Numbered from the stretch's first letter, positions 26,380 through 36,144 are shown. The stretch: DNA of 64,000 bases from Bacteriovoracaceae bacterium (GCA_024711325.1 JANJTC010000005.1:496001-560000); one strand, 5' to 3'. A program made the numbers and translations. Notes: generated by a model not told the origin, from the sequence alone.

Positions 26380-27062
26380 AGAAAATCCATAAATACCCTG
26401 AAGTCACTAACAGCTTCGAAATGAGAAGGTTTCGTTCCCGCTCTTAATATGTGGGTAATTCCCATTCCTGCATCCTGGGCCGCCTCCAACTCTTCAGGAA
26501 TGTCTGAGAAAAAATGAATTTCAGCAGGCGATAGGTGAGTCTCCTCAGCTATCTTTTGATAAGATTTCCTCTCTCGTTTTCCTCCAACTTGCGTATCAAA
26601 ATAATAAGAAATCATCGGAGTCAGATCACCTTCAGTTGAATAGCCGAAAATCAGTTTTTGAGCATGAACAGATCCTGAAGAATATATTCCAATCTTTAAA
26701 CCTTTATCTAAAATCTTCATGAAAAATGGTTTAACGTCAGAGTAAACGTGGCCTTTAAAATCATTCTTCGTATAACCTACGTCCCAGATTAGCCCCTGGA
26801 TTTCTTTTAAGGCGCCATGTTTACGATCTATTTTAATCCATTCCAGAAGTTTTTCTATAACCTCATATAAACCGAGTTGCTTCTGTTCCTCTTGCTGGAC
26901 GGTCTTTCGCACATCTTCAAGGGCCTTCATGACAGTCGGATGATTTTGGTGATTGAGGACATAATCTTTCAGACATTTTTCCGAGTAAGGGAATAAAACT
27001 TTATGAACAAAGTTTATGTCTGTCGTGGTGCCTTCGATGTCGAAAAGAAAAAGCTTAATCAT
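26376..27062 (-). CDS. mtnC: enolase-phosphatase E1, methionine salvage
   Basis: HAD-superfamily enzyme converting 2,3-diketo-5-methylthiopentyl-1-phosphate to the acireductone. LFDIEGTTTDINFVHKVLFPY is the family-specific motif I with its Asp; YSSGSVHAQKL and FFSDIPEELEAAQDAGM are motifs II and III/IV. At 228 residues it is full length. The start overlaps the mtnD stop by 4 bases (ATGA), so the genes are coupled. Confidence 0.95.
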   Translation of the reverse strand: MIKLFLFDIEGTTTDINFVHKVLFPYSEKCLKDYVLNHQNHPTVMKALEDVRKTVQQEEQKQLGLYEVIEKLLEWIKIDRKHGALKEIQGLIWDVGYTKNDFKGHVYSDVKPFFMKILDKGLKIGIYSSGSVHAQKLIFGYSTEGDLTPMISYYFDTQVGGKRERKSYQKIAEETHLSPAEIHFFSDIPEELEAAQDAGMGITHILRAGTKPSHFEAVSDFRVFMDFL

Positions 27063-27586
27063 AAATTATACTTTTGTTCTTTACCACTATTGGTGTAGTT
27101 TGCGACCCATCCTTCAGGAGTTTGAAAAATTCTAATCGCTTTCACAAAATAGCGAGGAGCAAGATCAAACCAATGAGTAAAACCTTTAGGGACAGAGATA
27201 AAATCCCCTTTTTCACAAAGAAGCTTGAAAACCTCCATCCTGTCTTCCAGATGAAAATAAAAAAATCCTTCACCATCAACAAAAAAACGAACTTCATCCT
27301 CAGCATGAGTATGCTCAGAAAGAAATTTCATTCGGATCGCTTCAACGTTGGGAGTATCCTGATGGACATTGATTACATCGGCATTAACATACCCATGTCT
27401 TTTCATATAGGGGCCAAGTTCATGCTCATAGGCCTTGAGGATCGTTTCTTGGGAGTCGGTATCCTGAAGAGGCATTGAGGCCTGCCACTGTTCAAAAATT
27501 ATACCACGATCATTCATGAATATTTTAATGTCGGCAGGATTCTTAATCTCTTTTCTCACAGGATCCAAAAGTGTTAGAATGGCCAT
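27059..27586 (-). CDS. mtnD: acireductone dioxygenase
   Basis: Cupin enzyme that oxidises the acireductone to the ketoacid precursor of methionine (Fe form) or to other products (Ni form). EHTHAEDEVRFFV gives His-x-His and Glu ligands, and a later His (FTHWFDL) the fourth. The start is set at 27586: GGGGAGAAATTA precedes this ATG, and it overlaps the mtnB stop as TAATG. ATG 27613 lies inside mtnB and is less likely. The metal, and hence the product, cannot be told from sequence. Confidence 0.95.
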   Translation of the reverse strand: MAILTLLDPVRKEIKNPADIKIFMNDRGIIFEQWQASMPLQDTDSQETILKAYEHELGPYMKRHGYVNADVINVHQDTPNVEAIRMKFLSEHTHAEDEVRFFVDGEGFFYFHLEDRMEVFKLLCEKGDFISVPKGFTHWFDLAPRYFVKAIRIFQTPEGWVANYTNSGKEQKYNL

Positions 27587-28212
27587 TAATTTCTCCCCAT
27601 CATTTTGTAGCACTCAAATAAGAACTCAAAAGTTTCCACATGTCTTTTGGCCGCAGCAACATCTTTACCCCAAGTATAAAGCCCATGGCCTGCAATCAAG
27701 AATCCATGAATATCATTGTGGCAGAAGTCTTTCATGCCGTGAAGAATCTCAGACATGTTCTGGGAATTTGGAACAATAGGTAATATTTCTGTTAATTCAT
27801 GAGTTGCGTTACCTTCCAATCCTTTGAGAATTTCAAAATCCTTAAAAATGATTTGTTTTTCATGGGAGTGGGTGAGGGAGAGAACGGTCCCTAAAACGGA
27901 ATGAGTATGAAGAATGCAATTTATCTCGGGAAATTTGCAGTAAAGGGCGGTATGAATCTCAGTTTCTGCAGACGACTTGAAGCCAGATTTATCAAAAGGG
28001 GGAAGCACTTCCCCTTGAGAATCAATCATAATGAAATCATTGAGGGTAAATTGGCCCTTATCCACTCCGGAGCGTGAAATGATATACTCATTTTTTGTCT
28101 CAGATCGAACGGAATAATTGGTAGAAGTGGCAGGAGTCCACCCCTTTGCACTAAAAAAATGAATCGACTGAAGCAATTCTTCTGCCAGCCTTTTATTTAG
28201 GTCAGAAAACAT
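27586..28212 (-). CDS. mtnB: methylthioribulose-1-phosphate dehydratase
   Basis: Class II aldolase-fold Zn enzyme, 208 residues. GWTPATSTNYSVR near the N-terminus, CILHTHSVLGTVLS with His-x-His zinc ligands, and HGLYTWGKDVAAAKRHVETFEFL with a third His match MtnB. It is the first gene of a coupled mtnB-mtnD-mtnC operon. mtnA, mtnK and an aminotransferase partner are not in the window. AAGGAG lies 9 bases before the start. Confidence 0.95.
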   Translation of the reverse strand: MFSDLNKRLAEELLQSIHFFSAKGWTPATSTNYSVRSETKNEYIISRSGVDKGQFTLNDFIMIDSQGEVLPPFDKSGFKSSAETEIHTALYCKFPEINCILHTHSVLGTVLSLTHSHEKQIIFKDFEILKGLEGNATHELTEILPIVPNSQNMSEILHGMKDFCHNDIHGFLIAGHGLYTWGKDVAAAKRHVETFEFLFECYKMMGRN

Positions 28213-28221
28213 GATCTAGGT

Positions 28222-28234
28222 CTCCTTATAGGAG
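28222..28234 (-). promoter_or_regulatory. small palindrome over the mtnB ribosome site
   Basis: On the minus strand CTCCT-ATA-AGGAG is a 5-bp inverted repeat whose right arm is the mtnB Shine-Dalgarno (AAGGAG). It is short and may be chance; if it folds it would weaken translation of the operon. Confidence 0.25.
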
Positions 28235-28402
28235 CTTTACTATCGCGAACACCTCGATTTTACAAGAAGTGATTGTCCGCGTTATTAGGGCAAGTTTTCC
28301 AGTCACCATTTACTGTTTAGATGCATAGCCGCTTTTGTCATATTCAGGTAAAAGTGGTTATCTAGAAGAGTACAACACATCAAATTTTTCGAGGATTACA
28401 GA

Positions 28403-31400
28403 ATGAAAAACCCCTTTCTTGGGAGTGATTTTCAAAATACACATAAAGACAGTTTTACCCACCTGCATTTGCATAGCCAGTATTCATTGCTCGATGGCGC
28501 TATCCGTTTAAATGATTTATTTAAACGGGCCAAAGAACTGGAGATGCCGGCCATTGCCTGTACTGACCATGGAAATATGTTCGGCGGAATTGATTTTTAT
28601 ACACGCGCAATTTCGGCCGGAATTAAGCCAATCCTGGGATCCGAAATTTATTTCACGCCGGGTTCACGGCATGATCGTAGGGCCCCCCGCAATTTAAAAA
28701 CTCTTGATTCTCAGGATGAAGTTGAAGGAAAGCATCAAATCCATCACTTAATCCTTTTATGTAAAAATCTGACCGGTTATCAAAACCTTTGTAAGCTACT
28801 TTCAAAGGCCTATCAGGAAGGCTTTTACTACAAGCCCCGGGCAGATGTTGAGCTTCTGCGAGAATACTCAGAAGGTCTTATCGCGACGACTGCTTGTTTG
28901 AAAGGTGAAGTTGGCTACAACCTTTTCACAGGTCAGGATGAACGTGCCTACCAGGCCGCCATGAAATATCGTGAAATTTTTAAAGACGATTTCTATCTGG
29001 AGATCCAGGAAAATGGTATTCCTGAACAAGCAGATGTTAATAAAAAGGTCATTGCTTTTGCCAAAGAAAATTCCATACCACTGGTTGCTACCAATGACTG
29101 TCATTATGTAACCAGGGAAGATGCTGCCGCTCAGGAAGTTTTAATGTGTATTCAAACGGGTAAAACCTTTGAAGATGAAAAACGCATGAAGCTTTCCACA
29201 ACTGAATTCTATTTTAAATCCGCTCAGGAAATGCGTCAGTCTTTTAGTTATATTCCTGAGGCCTGTGACAATACATTAAAAATTGCTGATGCCTGTAATC
29301 TTGAAATCCGCTGGCAGGATGATAAGGGAAAACAGATTTATCTTCTTCCGAAGTTTGAAATTAAAACTGCAGAGACTGAAGATGAGTATTTTACCCGTTT
29401 GACTCGAGAGGGCCTGGAAGAGCGTTTCAACGGACCTCACTTTAAGCAGTTACGTGAACAGACGAATTGGGAAAGTGAGCTTAAACAACAATATCTTGAT
29501 CGACTGGAAGTTGAGATCGGTTTGATTAAGCAAATGGGATTTACGGGATACTTTCTGATAGTATCTGACTTCATCATGTGGTCTAAAGCGCAGGGCATTC
29601 CTGTTGGCCCTGGCCGGGGTTCAGGTGCCGGCTCCATTGTCGCCTATGCTTTAAAAATTACGAACGTTGATCCAATACCTTTTAACCTTCTCTTTGAGCG
29701 ATTCATAAATCCTGAGCGTATTTCCATGCCGGACTTTGATATCGATTTCTGTCAGGATCGCCGCCAGGAAGTTATTGAGTATGTGACTAAAAAATACGGA
29801 GAAGAAAGAGTAGGGCAGATTATTACTTTTGGCACACTCTCTGCCAAGGCCGTTTTGCGGGATGTTTCCAGGGTTTTTGCTCTTCCGTATTCAGAGGCCG
29901 ATACATTGGCAAAACTTGTTCCCGAAGAATTAGGAATAGAACTTCAGGAAGCGATAGATAAAGAACCTAAGCTTAAAGAGCTTGAAGATAATGATCCCAA
30001 GATCAGGCGAATTCTTCAGATTAGTAAACGACTTGAAGGATTGAACCGACATGCAGGTATTCATGCTGCCGGAGTGATTATTACCAATGAACCTCTGGTG
30101 ACTTATTGTCCTCTGTTTAGAGGGGCAAAAGGTGAGCAGGTTGTTCAGTTCGATAAAGACTTCTCGGAAAAAATTGGTCTGGTGAAATTTGACTTTCTGG
30201 GGCTTAAAACTCTGACGGTTATCTCAAACGCCCAAAAATTAGTTCAGCGTGACTTGCAGCCTGATTTTGATATTGAAGATATCGATATGAATGATCAGTC
30301 AGTCTATGAAATGATCTCTGATGGTCAGACCGTAGGAGTCTTCCAGCTTGAATCCAGTGGGATGCAGGATCTCTGTAAGCGGATTAAGCCGGGTTCCATT
30401 GATGATATTACCGCGATCAACGCTCTTTATCGCCCAGGCCCAATGGGATCCGGAATGCATTTAGAGTTTGCGGAAATCAAAAACAAAATCAATGGTAAAG
30501 TTGAAACTTATGCTTTTGAAGAGTTAAAGCCAGTTCTAAGAGATACCTACGGAATTATTGTATATCAGGAACAAGTGATGAACATTGCCCGAGTGGTGGC
30601 CGGTTATTCACTTGGACAAGCGGATATGCTTCGTAGAGCGATGGGGAAAAAGAAAGCTGAAGAGATGCAGATGCATAAGGAGATCTTCAGAAAAGGCGCT
30701 GTCGAACGAGGATTTGATCAAGAAAAAGCGATTGCTCTTTTTGACTTGATGGAAAAATTTGCAGAATACGGCTTCAATAAATCACATGCAGTTGCTTATT
30801 CTGTTGTCGCTTATCAAACGGCCTTCTTGAAAAAATATTTCCCTGCCCAGTTCTTTGCTGCTTTGTTAGGAACTGAAATCAACAACAAAGAAAAAATTAC
30901 TTCATATATTCAGGAAGCAAAAGAATGTGGCATTCAAATCCTTCCGCCAGATGTGAATGAATCGTTATGGTTATTCAACGTGATCGGAGACACCATTCGA
31001 TTCGGACTTGGGGCCGTAAAAGGGGTGGGTGAAGGAGCTGTAGAAGAAATCGTAAAAGAAAGAACTGAGAATGGTGCATTCACAGGGTATGTCGATTTCT
31101 GTGAACGAGTAAATCTTAAGGCCGTCAATAAACGTGTGATGGAGGCCCTGATAAAAGTGGGAGCATTTGATTCCTGCGAAAAATTTAATCGAAAGACTCT
31201 TTTGGAGAATATGGAATTCATCATTTCTTTCGCTGAGAAGAAGCAGGAAGAGAAGCTTATGGGCCAGACTTCGCTGTTTGATATGGGTGAGGTTGTCCAG
31301 AGTTCAGAAGAGCAGCTTAATATAAGTGAATCACCAGAATTTGATGAAAAGCAGAAACTCTCATTGGAAGCAGAACTATTGGGGATTTATGTCTCAGGTC

Positions 31401-32059
31401 ATCCGCTTATGAGGTTTAAAGATATCATGGGCAAGCTGACTTCAATGGACATTGCCAGTATCCAAGAGCTGCCAACGGTTGCCCGCCCTGAAGGCATGGG
31501 GCCAAGGATTAAAGATGAGAATGATCCAAGTAAGCGCAGTATGGTGATTGCAGGAATGATTTCAGAGTCAAAAATTATCGTCACCAAAAAAGGCGATAAA
31601 ATGGCCTTTGTTAATTTTGAAGATCTTTCGGGTAAGATTGAATGTCTCTTCTTCCCCCGAGTCTTTGCTGAATTCCAGGAGTTTCTGACCATGGATGAAC
31701 CGCTTATCCTTTCGGGAGTCGTGAATTTGGCAGAAGATCCAAAGAAATTTTATCCGAGTAAGGTTGCTCTTTTGAAGGACGAGTCTGATGAGCGGGTAAC
31801 TTCTGTAAGAGTGAACGTTCCTTTAAATCACTTAAACGCCTATTCACTTTCTCAAATGAAGCAAATACTTTTAAGTTATCGAGGTTCAATCCCTATTCAT
31901 TTTATTTTTGATACACCGGAAGGGCGTGCTCGATTACCTTTGGATGATAATTTCCTGGTTAGTCCTTCTCCTCAAATGGCAGCAAAGATCAATGAACTCT
32001 TAAATACAAATTCCGTATCATTCATCATTGATGGCAAAGTTGAGGAAGTTCACCTGTGA
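28403..32059 (+). CDS. dnaE: DNA polymerase III alpha subunit
   Basis: Replicative polymerase catalytic subunit, 1218 residues, typical DnaE1 length. The PHP domain starts with THLHLHSQYSLLDGAI. The catalytic triad region is GPGRGSGAGSIVAYAL...MPDFDIDFCQDRR, with the paired Asp. The fingers/thumb region includes NRHAGIHAAGVII and YRPGPMGSGMHLEF. An HhH region (about 860-940) and an OB domain with VNFEDLSGKIECLFFP complete it. Its stop overlaps the next GTG by 4 bases, so an envelope gene is coupled to it, which is unusual. Confidence 0.98.
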   Translation: MKNPFLGSDFQNTHKDSFTHLHLHSQYSLLDGAIRLNDLFKRAKELEMPAIACTDHGNMFGGIDFYTRAISAGIKPILGSEIYFTPGSRHDRRAPRNLKTLDSQDEVEGKHQIHHLILLCKNLTGYQNLCKLLSKAYQEGFYYKPRADVELLREYSEGLIATTACLKGEVGYNLFTGQDERAYQAAMKYREIFKDDFYLEIQENGIPEQADVNKKVIAFAKENSIPLVATNDCHYVTREDAAAQEVLMCIQTGKTFEDEKRMKLSTTEFYFKSAQEMRQSFSYIPEACDNTLKIADACNLEIRWQDDKGKQIYLLPKFEIKTAETEDEYFTRLTREGLEERFNGPHFKQLREQTNWESELKQQYLDRLEVEIGLIKQMGFTGYFLIVSDFIMWSKAQGIPVGPGRGSGAGSIVAYALKITNVDPIPFNLLFERFINPERISMPDFDIDFCQDRRQEVIEYVTKKYGEERVGQIITFGTLSAKAVLRDVSRVFALPYSEADTLAKLVPEELGIELQEAIDKEPKLKELEDNDPKIRRILQISKRLEGLNRHAGIHAAGVIITNEPLVTYCPLFRGAKGEQVVQFDKDFSEKIGLVKFDFLGLKTLTVISNAQKLVQRDLQPDFDIEDIDMNDQSVYEMISDGQTVGVFQLESSGMQDLCKRIKPGSIDDITAINALYRPGPMGSGMHLEFAEIKNKINGKVETYAFEELKPVLRDTYGIIVYQEQVMNIARVVAGYSLGQADMLRRAMGKKKAEEMQMHKEIFRKGAVERGFDQEKAIALFDLMEKFAEYGFNKSHAVAYSVVAYQTAFLKKYFPAQFFAALLGTEINNKEKITSYIQEAKECGIQILPPDVNESLWLFNVIGDTIRFGLGAVKGVGEGAVEEIVKERTENGAFTGYVDFCERVNLKAVNKRVMEALIKVGAFDSCEKFNRKTLLENMEFIISFAEKKQEEKLMGQTSLFDMGEVVQSSEEQLNISESPEFDEKQKLSLEAELLGIYVSGHPLMRFKDIMGKLTSMDIASIQELPTVARPEGMGPRIKDENDPSKRSMVIAGMISESKIIVTKKGDKMAFVNFEDLSGKIECLFFPRVFAEFQEFLTMDEPLILSGVVNLAEDPKKFYPSKVALLKDESDERVTSVRVNVPLNHLNAYSLSQMKQILLSYRGSIPIHFIFDTPEGRARLPLDDNFLVSPSPQMAAKINELLNTNSVSFIIDGKVEEVHL

Positions 32060-33363
32060 AATTACTGGCCCTGTTACTTTTCTTACTTTCCACCAGCACT
32101 CTGGCCCAACTGGTCAGTGAAAGAACTGTAAGTATGGAACTCAAGGTCACCAATCTTGAGGAGGCCAAACCTATACTGCTGCATGAAGCTGTTAAAGCTG
32201 CGATTGAGCAATACTCAACGGAGATGGGATTTGATTCCAAAAAATTTCATACACATTTGAATGCAAAGTTTACCAGATACTTTGAAGCTTATAAAATTCG
32301 TAAAATGGCCGAAAAATTTGGGAAAAATTACACTGCTGAATTAACTGATGATCAGAAGAAGATTTTTCTGGATGGGCTCGAAGAGCAGAAACATAAACTT
32401 TTCATCAAGTTCTCACGACTAGAACAAGTTTTAGATTCTTATGCCTTTAAAGAGATTCAGCGTGATCAGGAAATGCCTCAGTTATGGAAGGCCAGCGTAG
32501 TCTTTAATTTAAATCGTGCCAAGCTGGAAAAATTGAATGCCAGGCTTTTATCCGCTGATTCTAAACAGTATTCAAAACTCCTGATTATTTCTGAAATTAA
32601 TCTTATCAATATGAATTGGAATGATTTGGGGCTGGAACAAAGTTCTGTTTTTTCCAAACCGCTTATGTCCTCATGGTTAAAATGGATGGAAGCTAATGGT
32701 CCTTCAAATGTGGAGGAGATTAATCTCTGTACAGATGAATGCTTATCCTTGTTTAACAGTTGGCAGGATCTCCCCCAGGAAGAGGGAATGCATGTTCCGG
32801 AAAATCTTTTAAATGGTGCATGGTTAAAAGTTTCTTTTAACCTAAGAAAGATTAGCTTTTCCAAGGGCCTCAATGAGTGGGAGTTTGAGTGGGATGGCAG
32901 TGTGGTTATGCTGGATATGAACACGAAAAAAATCCTTTCCTCTTATACCATCCACTCTGAAACGAAAAGTTGGCGAGGGTTAGATCAAAAAGGCCTGAAT
33001 TCGAGCTTGGCGAGTGCCATGTATCGATCTCCCTTGGATGCCTTTCAGAAATCAGTTCGAAAACTTCAAGACAATCTTCGTCTCAACCGACTGAGTCGCT
33101 TGGTCATTCAAGGTCATCACCATATGGGTGATGTTCTTTCGTTGATGGAATTACTCAAGAAGGAAGGAAATAAGCTCAATTTAGAACTGCAAATGGACTT
33201 ATTTACCAAAAAAGAGGCCCAAGTCCTGTGTTTTTATCAAGGTGAGGAAAAATCGTTTACGGATTTATTGTCACGACTAAAAGAGTTAAAATCATCCTAT
33301 AGCTATAGATTAGTGAATGAATTTACAGGCATTCACCATGTGTTAAAGTTAATAGCTGAATAA
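32056..33363 (+). CDS. exported protein of unknown function, coupled to dnaE
   Basis: It starts with GTG, overlapping the dnaE stop (GTGA). A signal peptide (1-18, LLFLLSTSTLAQ) is followed by a helical region (about 35-130) and mixed segments to residue 435. The early ERTVSMELKVTNLEEAKPILLHEAVKAAIEQY resembles the start of envelope proteins of the FlgT type, whose first domain has a similar Ala-rich helix; this is a weak resemblance only. Twenty bases downstream begins a lipoprotein with a FlgT-like C-terminal domain, so the two may work together. Confidence 0.65.
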   Translation: MKLLALLLFLLSTSTLAQLVSERTVSMELKVTNLEEAKPILLHEAVKAAIEQYSTEMGFDSKKFHTHLNAKFTRYFEAYKIRKMAEKFGKNYTAELTDDQKKIFLDGLEEQKHKLFIKFSRLEQVLDSYAFKEIQRDQEMPQLWKASVVFNLNRAKLEKLNARLLSADSKQYSKLLIISEINLINMNWNDLGLEQSSVFSKPLMSSWLKWMEANGPSNVEEINLCTDECLSLFNSWQDLPQEEGMHVPENLLNGAWLKVSFNLRKISFSKGLNEWEFEWDGSVVMLDMNTKKILSSYTIHSETKSWRGLDQKGLNSSLASAMYRSPLDAFQKSVRKLQDNLRLNRLSRLVIQGHHHMGDVLSLMELLKKEGNKLNLELQMDLFTKKEAQVLCFYQGEEKSFTDLLSRLKELKSSYSYRLVNEFTGIHHVLKLIAE

Positions 33364-33383
33364 ATTTTCTCGAGGATGAGATA

Positions 33384-34313
33384 ATGCTCTTTTTGCGATA
33401 TGGACTCTTTCCCATTTTAACTCTCTCATTTATCACTAGTTCCTGTGCTCCCATTACGCGCAGGAAGCCGATATCCCAGGCATCCAAAGTACGAACAGTT
33501 TCAGAATTTAGTCCAATTAAAAAGAAAATTGCCCTACTGCCTTTTTATAATGAAACCCCAATGGGAGGGGATGATCTCGCTATTACTGCCACTGAAGAAT
33601 TCCGTCGTGAAATGTCCAAGTCTCGAGAATTTCTTTTTGATCCGGAAGCCGAGAATATTTTTGGTAGCTCTAAAGAAATTTATGCGGGTGGAGGAGTAAA
33701 GCTCGCCCAATTATCCAGAAAGGCCAAGATGTCTGGAGTTAATATTGTTGTATTTGGAAGAATCAAAGAGGCGCGAGTCAGACAAAAAAGTGATGAAATC
33801 GGTTTTGTGAGAAAAGTTAAATCCCTTGCTGAATCCTATGTGGAGATTAAAGTTTTTGATGTTCTTTCTAACAAGGAGCTTTTTTCAGAAACCGTCGATG
33901 GAAATATATCTGACGATAATCTTCGCTTTTATCAAGTTGAGACTGAGGACAACTTATCCTATCGTCAGGAACTGCTACGGTATTCAGTAAAAGTGGCGGT
34001 TCGCAAGTTCGTCCCCCGGGTGATTAAGGTTGGCGCACGTTTGGATTGGATGGGAAGAGTTGCAAAAATTATCGGCACTCGGATTTACATCAATGCCGGT
34101 CGATCATCTGGATTAAACTTAGGTGACATCTTGAAAGTAATTACTGAAGGCCAGGACATTTATGATCCTGAAACTGGGGCCATGATCGGTATGTCCCAGG
34201 GAGAAGTGAAGGGAACTCTGGAGGTTGTCGATTATTTCGGACCAGATGGAGCCGTTTGTAATCTTCATTCAGGCGGTTCAGTGACTGAAGGGGACTTTGT
34301 CCAACTTTACTAA
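33384..34313 (+). CDS. lipoprotein with CsgG/FlgT-like domains
   Basis: A lipobox (TSSC, Cys21) follows a signal peptide. Residues about 48-180 have the CsgG-like pattern KIALLPFYNETPMGG...NIVVFGRIKEARV. Residues about 225-309 match the FlgT C-terminal beta domain (GRVAKIIGTRIYINAGRSSGLNLGDILKV, then GTLEVVDYFGPDGAVCNL). FlgT and relatives act at the outer membrane, in sodium flagella or secretion. No flagellar genes are in the window. The stop overlaps the next ATG (TAATG). Confidence 0.75.
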   Translation: MLFLRYGLFPILTLSFITSSCAPITRRKPISQASKVRTVSEFSPIKKKIALLPFYNETPMGGDDLAITATEEFRREMSKSREFLFDPEAENIFGSSKEIYAGGGVKLAQLSRKAKMSGVNIVVFGRIKEARVRQKSDEIGFVRKVKSLAESYVEIKVFDVLSNKELFSETVDGNISDDNLRFYQVETEDNLSYRQELLRYSVKVAVRKFVPRVIKVGARLDWMGRVAKIIGTRIYINAGRSSGLNLGDILKVITEGQDIYDPETGAMIGMSQGEVKGTLEVVDYFGPDGAVCNLHSGGSVTEGDFVQLY

Positions 34314-35686
34314 TGACAAAAATCAAAAAACTCCCATTCTTAGTTGTCTCCCGCTCTCCTTATATGAGGGGTATTCTTAAGTTTGTGCTGGAGACACTTT
34401 TGCATACAGAAGTAACGGAGCTTGAATCGGAAGAGACGGCACTATCTTTCCTTAAAAACCTTGAATCCGTACCAAGCATGATTATTTATGATTACACTCC
34501 TAATGCTTATCTGGTGGAAGACTTCATAGGATATCTAAAGGATCATTCAAAACTAGTTAAAATTGTCATTCTGGTGGATAAGGTTCGGGAAGAAGGAAAA
34601 GAGCTTCTAAAAGATCATCACCAGATGCTTTTGATGGATGAATCTAAACTCCCTGGTAGTTTAATTGAAGAGGGAAGACATCTCTTTTCAAGTTCACCTT
34701 ATTTAAACGAAGAACCCTACTGCCGGATTGATATCAATTTTTTATCAATCCTTGATGGAATTAACAAAAATCTTTTCATTCGGCTTGGTCAAGATAAATA
34801 CATCAAGCTCTTCAATGAAGACGATACGACTAATATGCTCGACATTCAAAAATATAAGAGCAAAGGTATTAATTATTTATACTTGAATCGGGAAACAGCT
34901 GATTGGGTTATCAATCAGATTCAAAATCAAATTGATATTTTTTTAAAGGCCAGTAATTTTCGTTTTGTCCTTCGTGGAGCTTCTGATAGTCCCGAGAAAA
35001 GATTTGAGCAAAAAATTCTTCGTATGGATGATGAAGTCCATGTTGATAAAGATTTTAAAGAGTCTATTGATAAGGCCGTAGAAAAGATCAGGTCAATTGT
35101 AGAAAAAGAAGCCAAAGTAGACCATTTTCTGAAAATGCTGAAGGAAAAGCAGGATTCCTATGCCTTGTTTACTCAGAAGATGAATTTAACCAGCTTGATT
35201 GCTTGTGTCCTTGCTAAGCAACTGGACTGGATATCCAAGACCACTATGGATAAGCTGGTGTATGCCGCTGTTCTTAGTGATATTACGCTTGCTGTCCGAC
35301 CTGAACTTTTGAAAATTCAAAACATTCAGGAATTTGAGAAAGTGAAGCATTCTTTAACTGAAGAAGATCAAAAGATTTTTTTAGCGCATCCGAAAGACGC
35401 TGCGAATCTAATTAAAAGATATTTTTCAAATGCTCCTCCTGATACGGATGCATTGGCCTATCAACATCATGAATTACCTGATGGTAGTGGCTTCCCACAA
35501 GGACTGCGCGCCGATAAAATTTCTCCTCTCTCCGCTTTGTTCATTGTTGCCTCAGACTTCTCCTTTTATTTTCTTAAGGATGATGAGCCGACTCTGGACG
35601 ACTTTATTCTGAAGTGCCATAGTCGTTACGACTTTATGAACTTTCGTAAGGTCATTAAAGCTTTGGAGAGGATCAAGAGAAAATGA
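34313..35686 (+). CDS. receiver plus degenerate HD-GYP signalling protein
   Basis: Residues 1-125 look like a receiver domain (PFLVVSRSPYMRGILKFVLE, MIIYDYTP, IVILVD), with the usual acidic pair missing at the start. A central region of about 130-270 is not recognised. The C-terminal domain (about 290-440) is HD-GYP-like, but the HD pair is Ser322-Asp323 and the GYP motif is GFP (393-395). His385-His386-Glu387 and PDGSG are kept. Cyclic-di-GMP hydrolysis is therefore doubtful; a binding or signalling role is more likely. It is coupled to the FlgT-like lipoprotein upstream and a lipoprotein downstream. Confidence 0.75.
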   Translation: MTKIKKLPFLVVSRSPYMRGILKFVLETLLHTEVTELESEETALSFLKNLESVPSMIIYDYTPNAYLVEDFIGYLKDHSKLVKIVILVDKVREEGKELLKDHHQMLLMDESKLPGSLIEEGRHLFSSSPYLNEEPYCRIDINFLSILDGINKNLFIRLGQDKYIKLFNEDDTTNMLDIQKYKSKGINYLYLNRETADWVINQIQNQIDIFLKASNFRFVLRGASDSPEKRFEQKILRMDDEVHVDKDFKESIDKAVEKIRSIVEKEAKVDHFLKMLKEKQDSYALFTQKMNLTSLIACVLAKQLDWISKTTMDKLVYAAVLSDITLAVRPELLKIQNIQEFEKVKHSLTEEDQKIFLAHPKDAANLIKRYFSNAPPDTDALAYQHHELPDGSGFPQGLRADKISPLSALFIVASDFSFYFLKDDEPTLDDFILKCHSRYDFMNFRKVIKALERIKRK

Positions 35687-36117
35687 AAATATTTTTCTTT
35701 TTTTTAATGGTGGTTTTATTGTCTGCATGTGCAACTGAAAAGCCCCATTTTGTAAAAGAAAAAGTCTGCTCTGCTGAAGCTTTGAAGTATCTTAAAAATC
35801 CCCGAAATAAATACAAGCGTACTATTAGTAGTCCATCTCTTCTTATGGATATTGCCAACACGACTAAAAGCATGCAGCTTTGTTATGAAGACTTTAAGAA
35901 TAGAACGGGTTACGAAGAATTTAATACTTGTCTTGTTATTGGCATAGATCATTTAGGAAAAACAGAATTTTTGAATTTTTCATCCAAAGAGATAAACTTG
36001 GATCAAAGTTTTATGAATTGTGCCAAAGCAGTAGCAGCTTCAGTACCTTATTCGAAGTATGGTAAGAATTTTATTCTTATAGAGTCCTACCAGTTTTACG
36101 TTTCATCTGATTTATAA
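35683..36117 (+). CDS. lipoprotein with AgmX/PglI C-terminal-like domain
   Basis: The lipobox LSAC (Cys16) follows a short signal peptide. Residues about 60-140 (MQLCYEDFKNRTGYEEFNTCLVIGID, SFMNCAKAVAASVPYSKYG) have the order and Cys spacing of the AgmX/PglI C-terminal domain known from deltaproteobacteria-like envelope proteins. The function of that domain is not settled. It overlaps the signalling gene by 4 bases and ends the dnaE operon at a clear terminator. Confidence 0.6.
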   Translation: MKIFFFFLMVVLLSACATEKPHFVKEKVCSAEALKYLKNPRNKYKRTISSPSLLMDIANTTKSMQLCYEDFKNRTGYEEFNTCLVIGIDHLGKTEFLNFSSKEINLDQSFMNCAKAVAASVPYSKYGKNFILIESYQFYVSSDL

Positions 36118-36120
36118 AAA

Positions 36121-36140
36121 AAAGGGTCTTTCGACCCTTT
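36121..36140. terminator. bidirectional terminator
   Basis: AAAGGGTC and GACCCTTT form an 8-bp stem with a 4-base loop, with A-rich bases before and T-rich bases after. It lies between the converging genes ending at 36117 and 36145. Confidence 0.85.
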
Positions 36141-36144
36141 TCAC

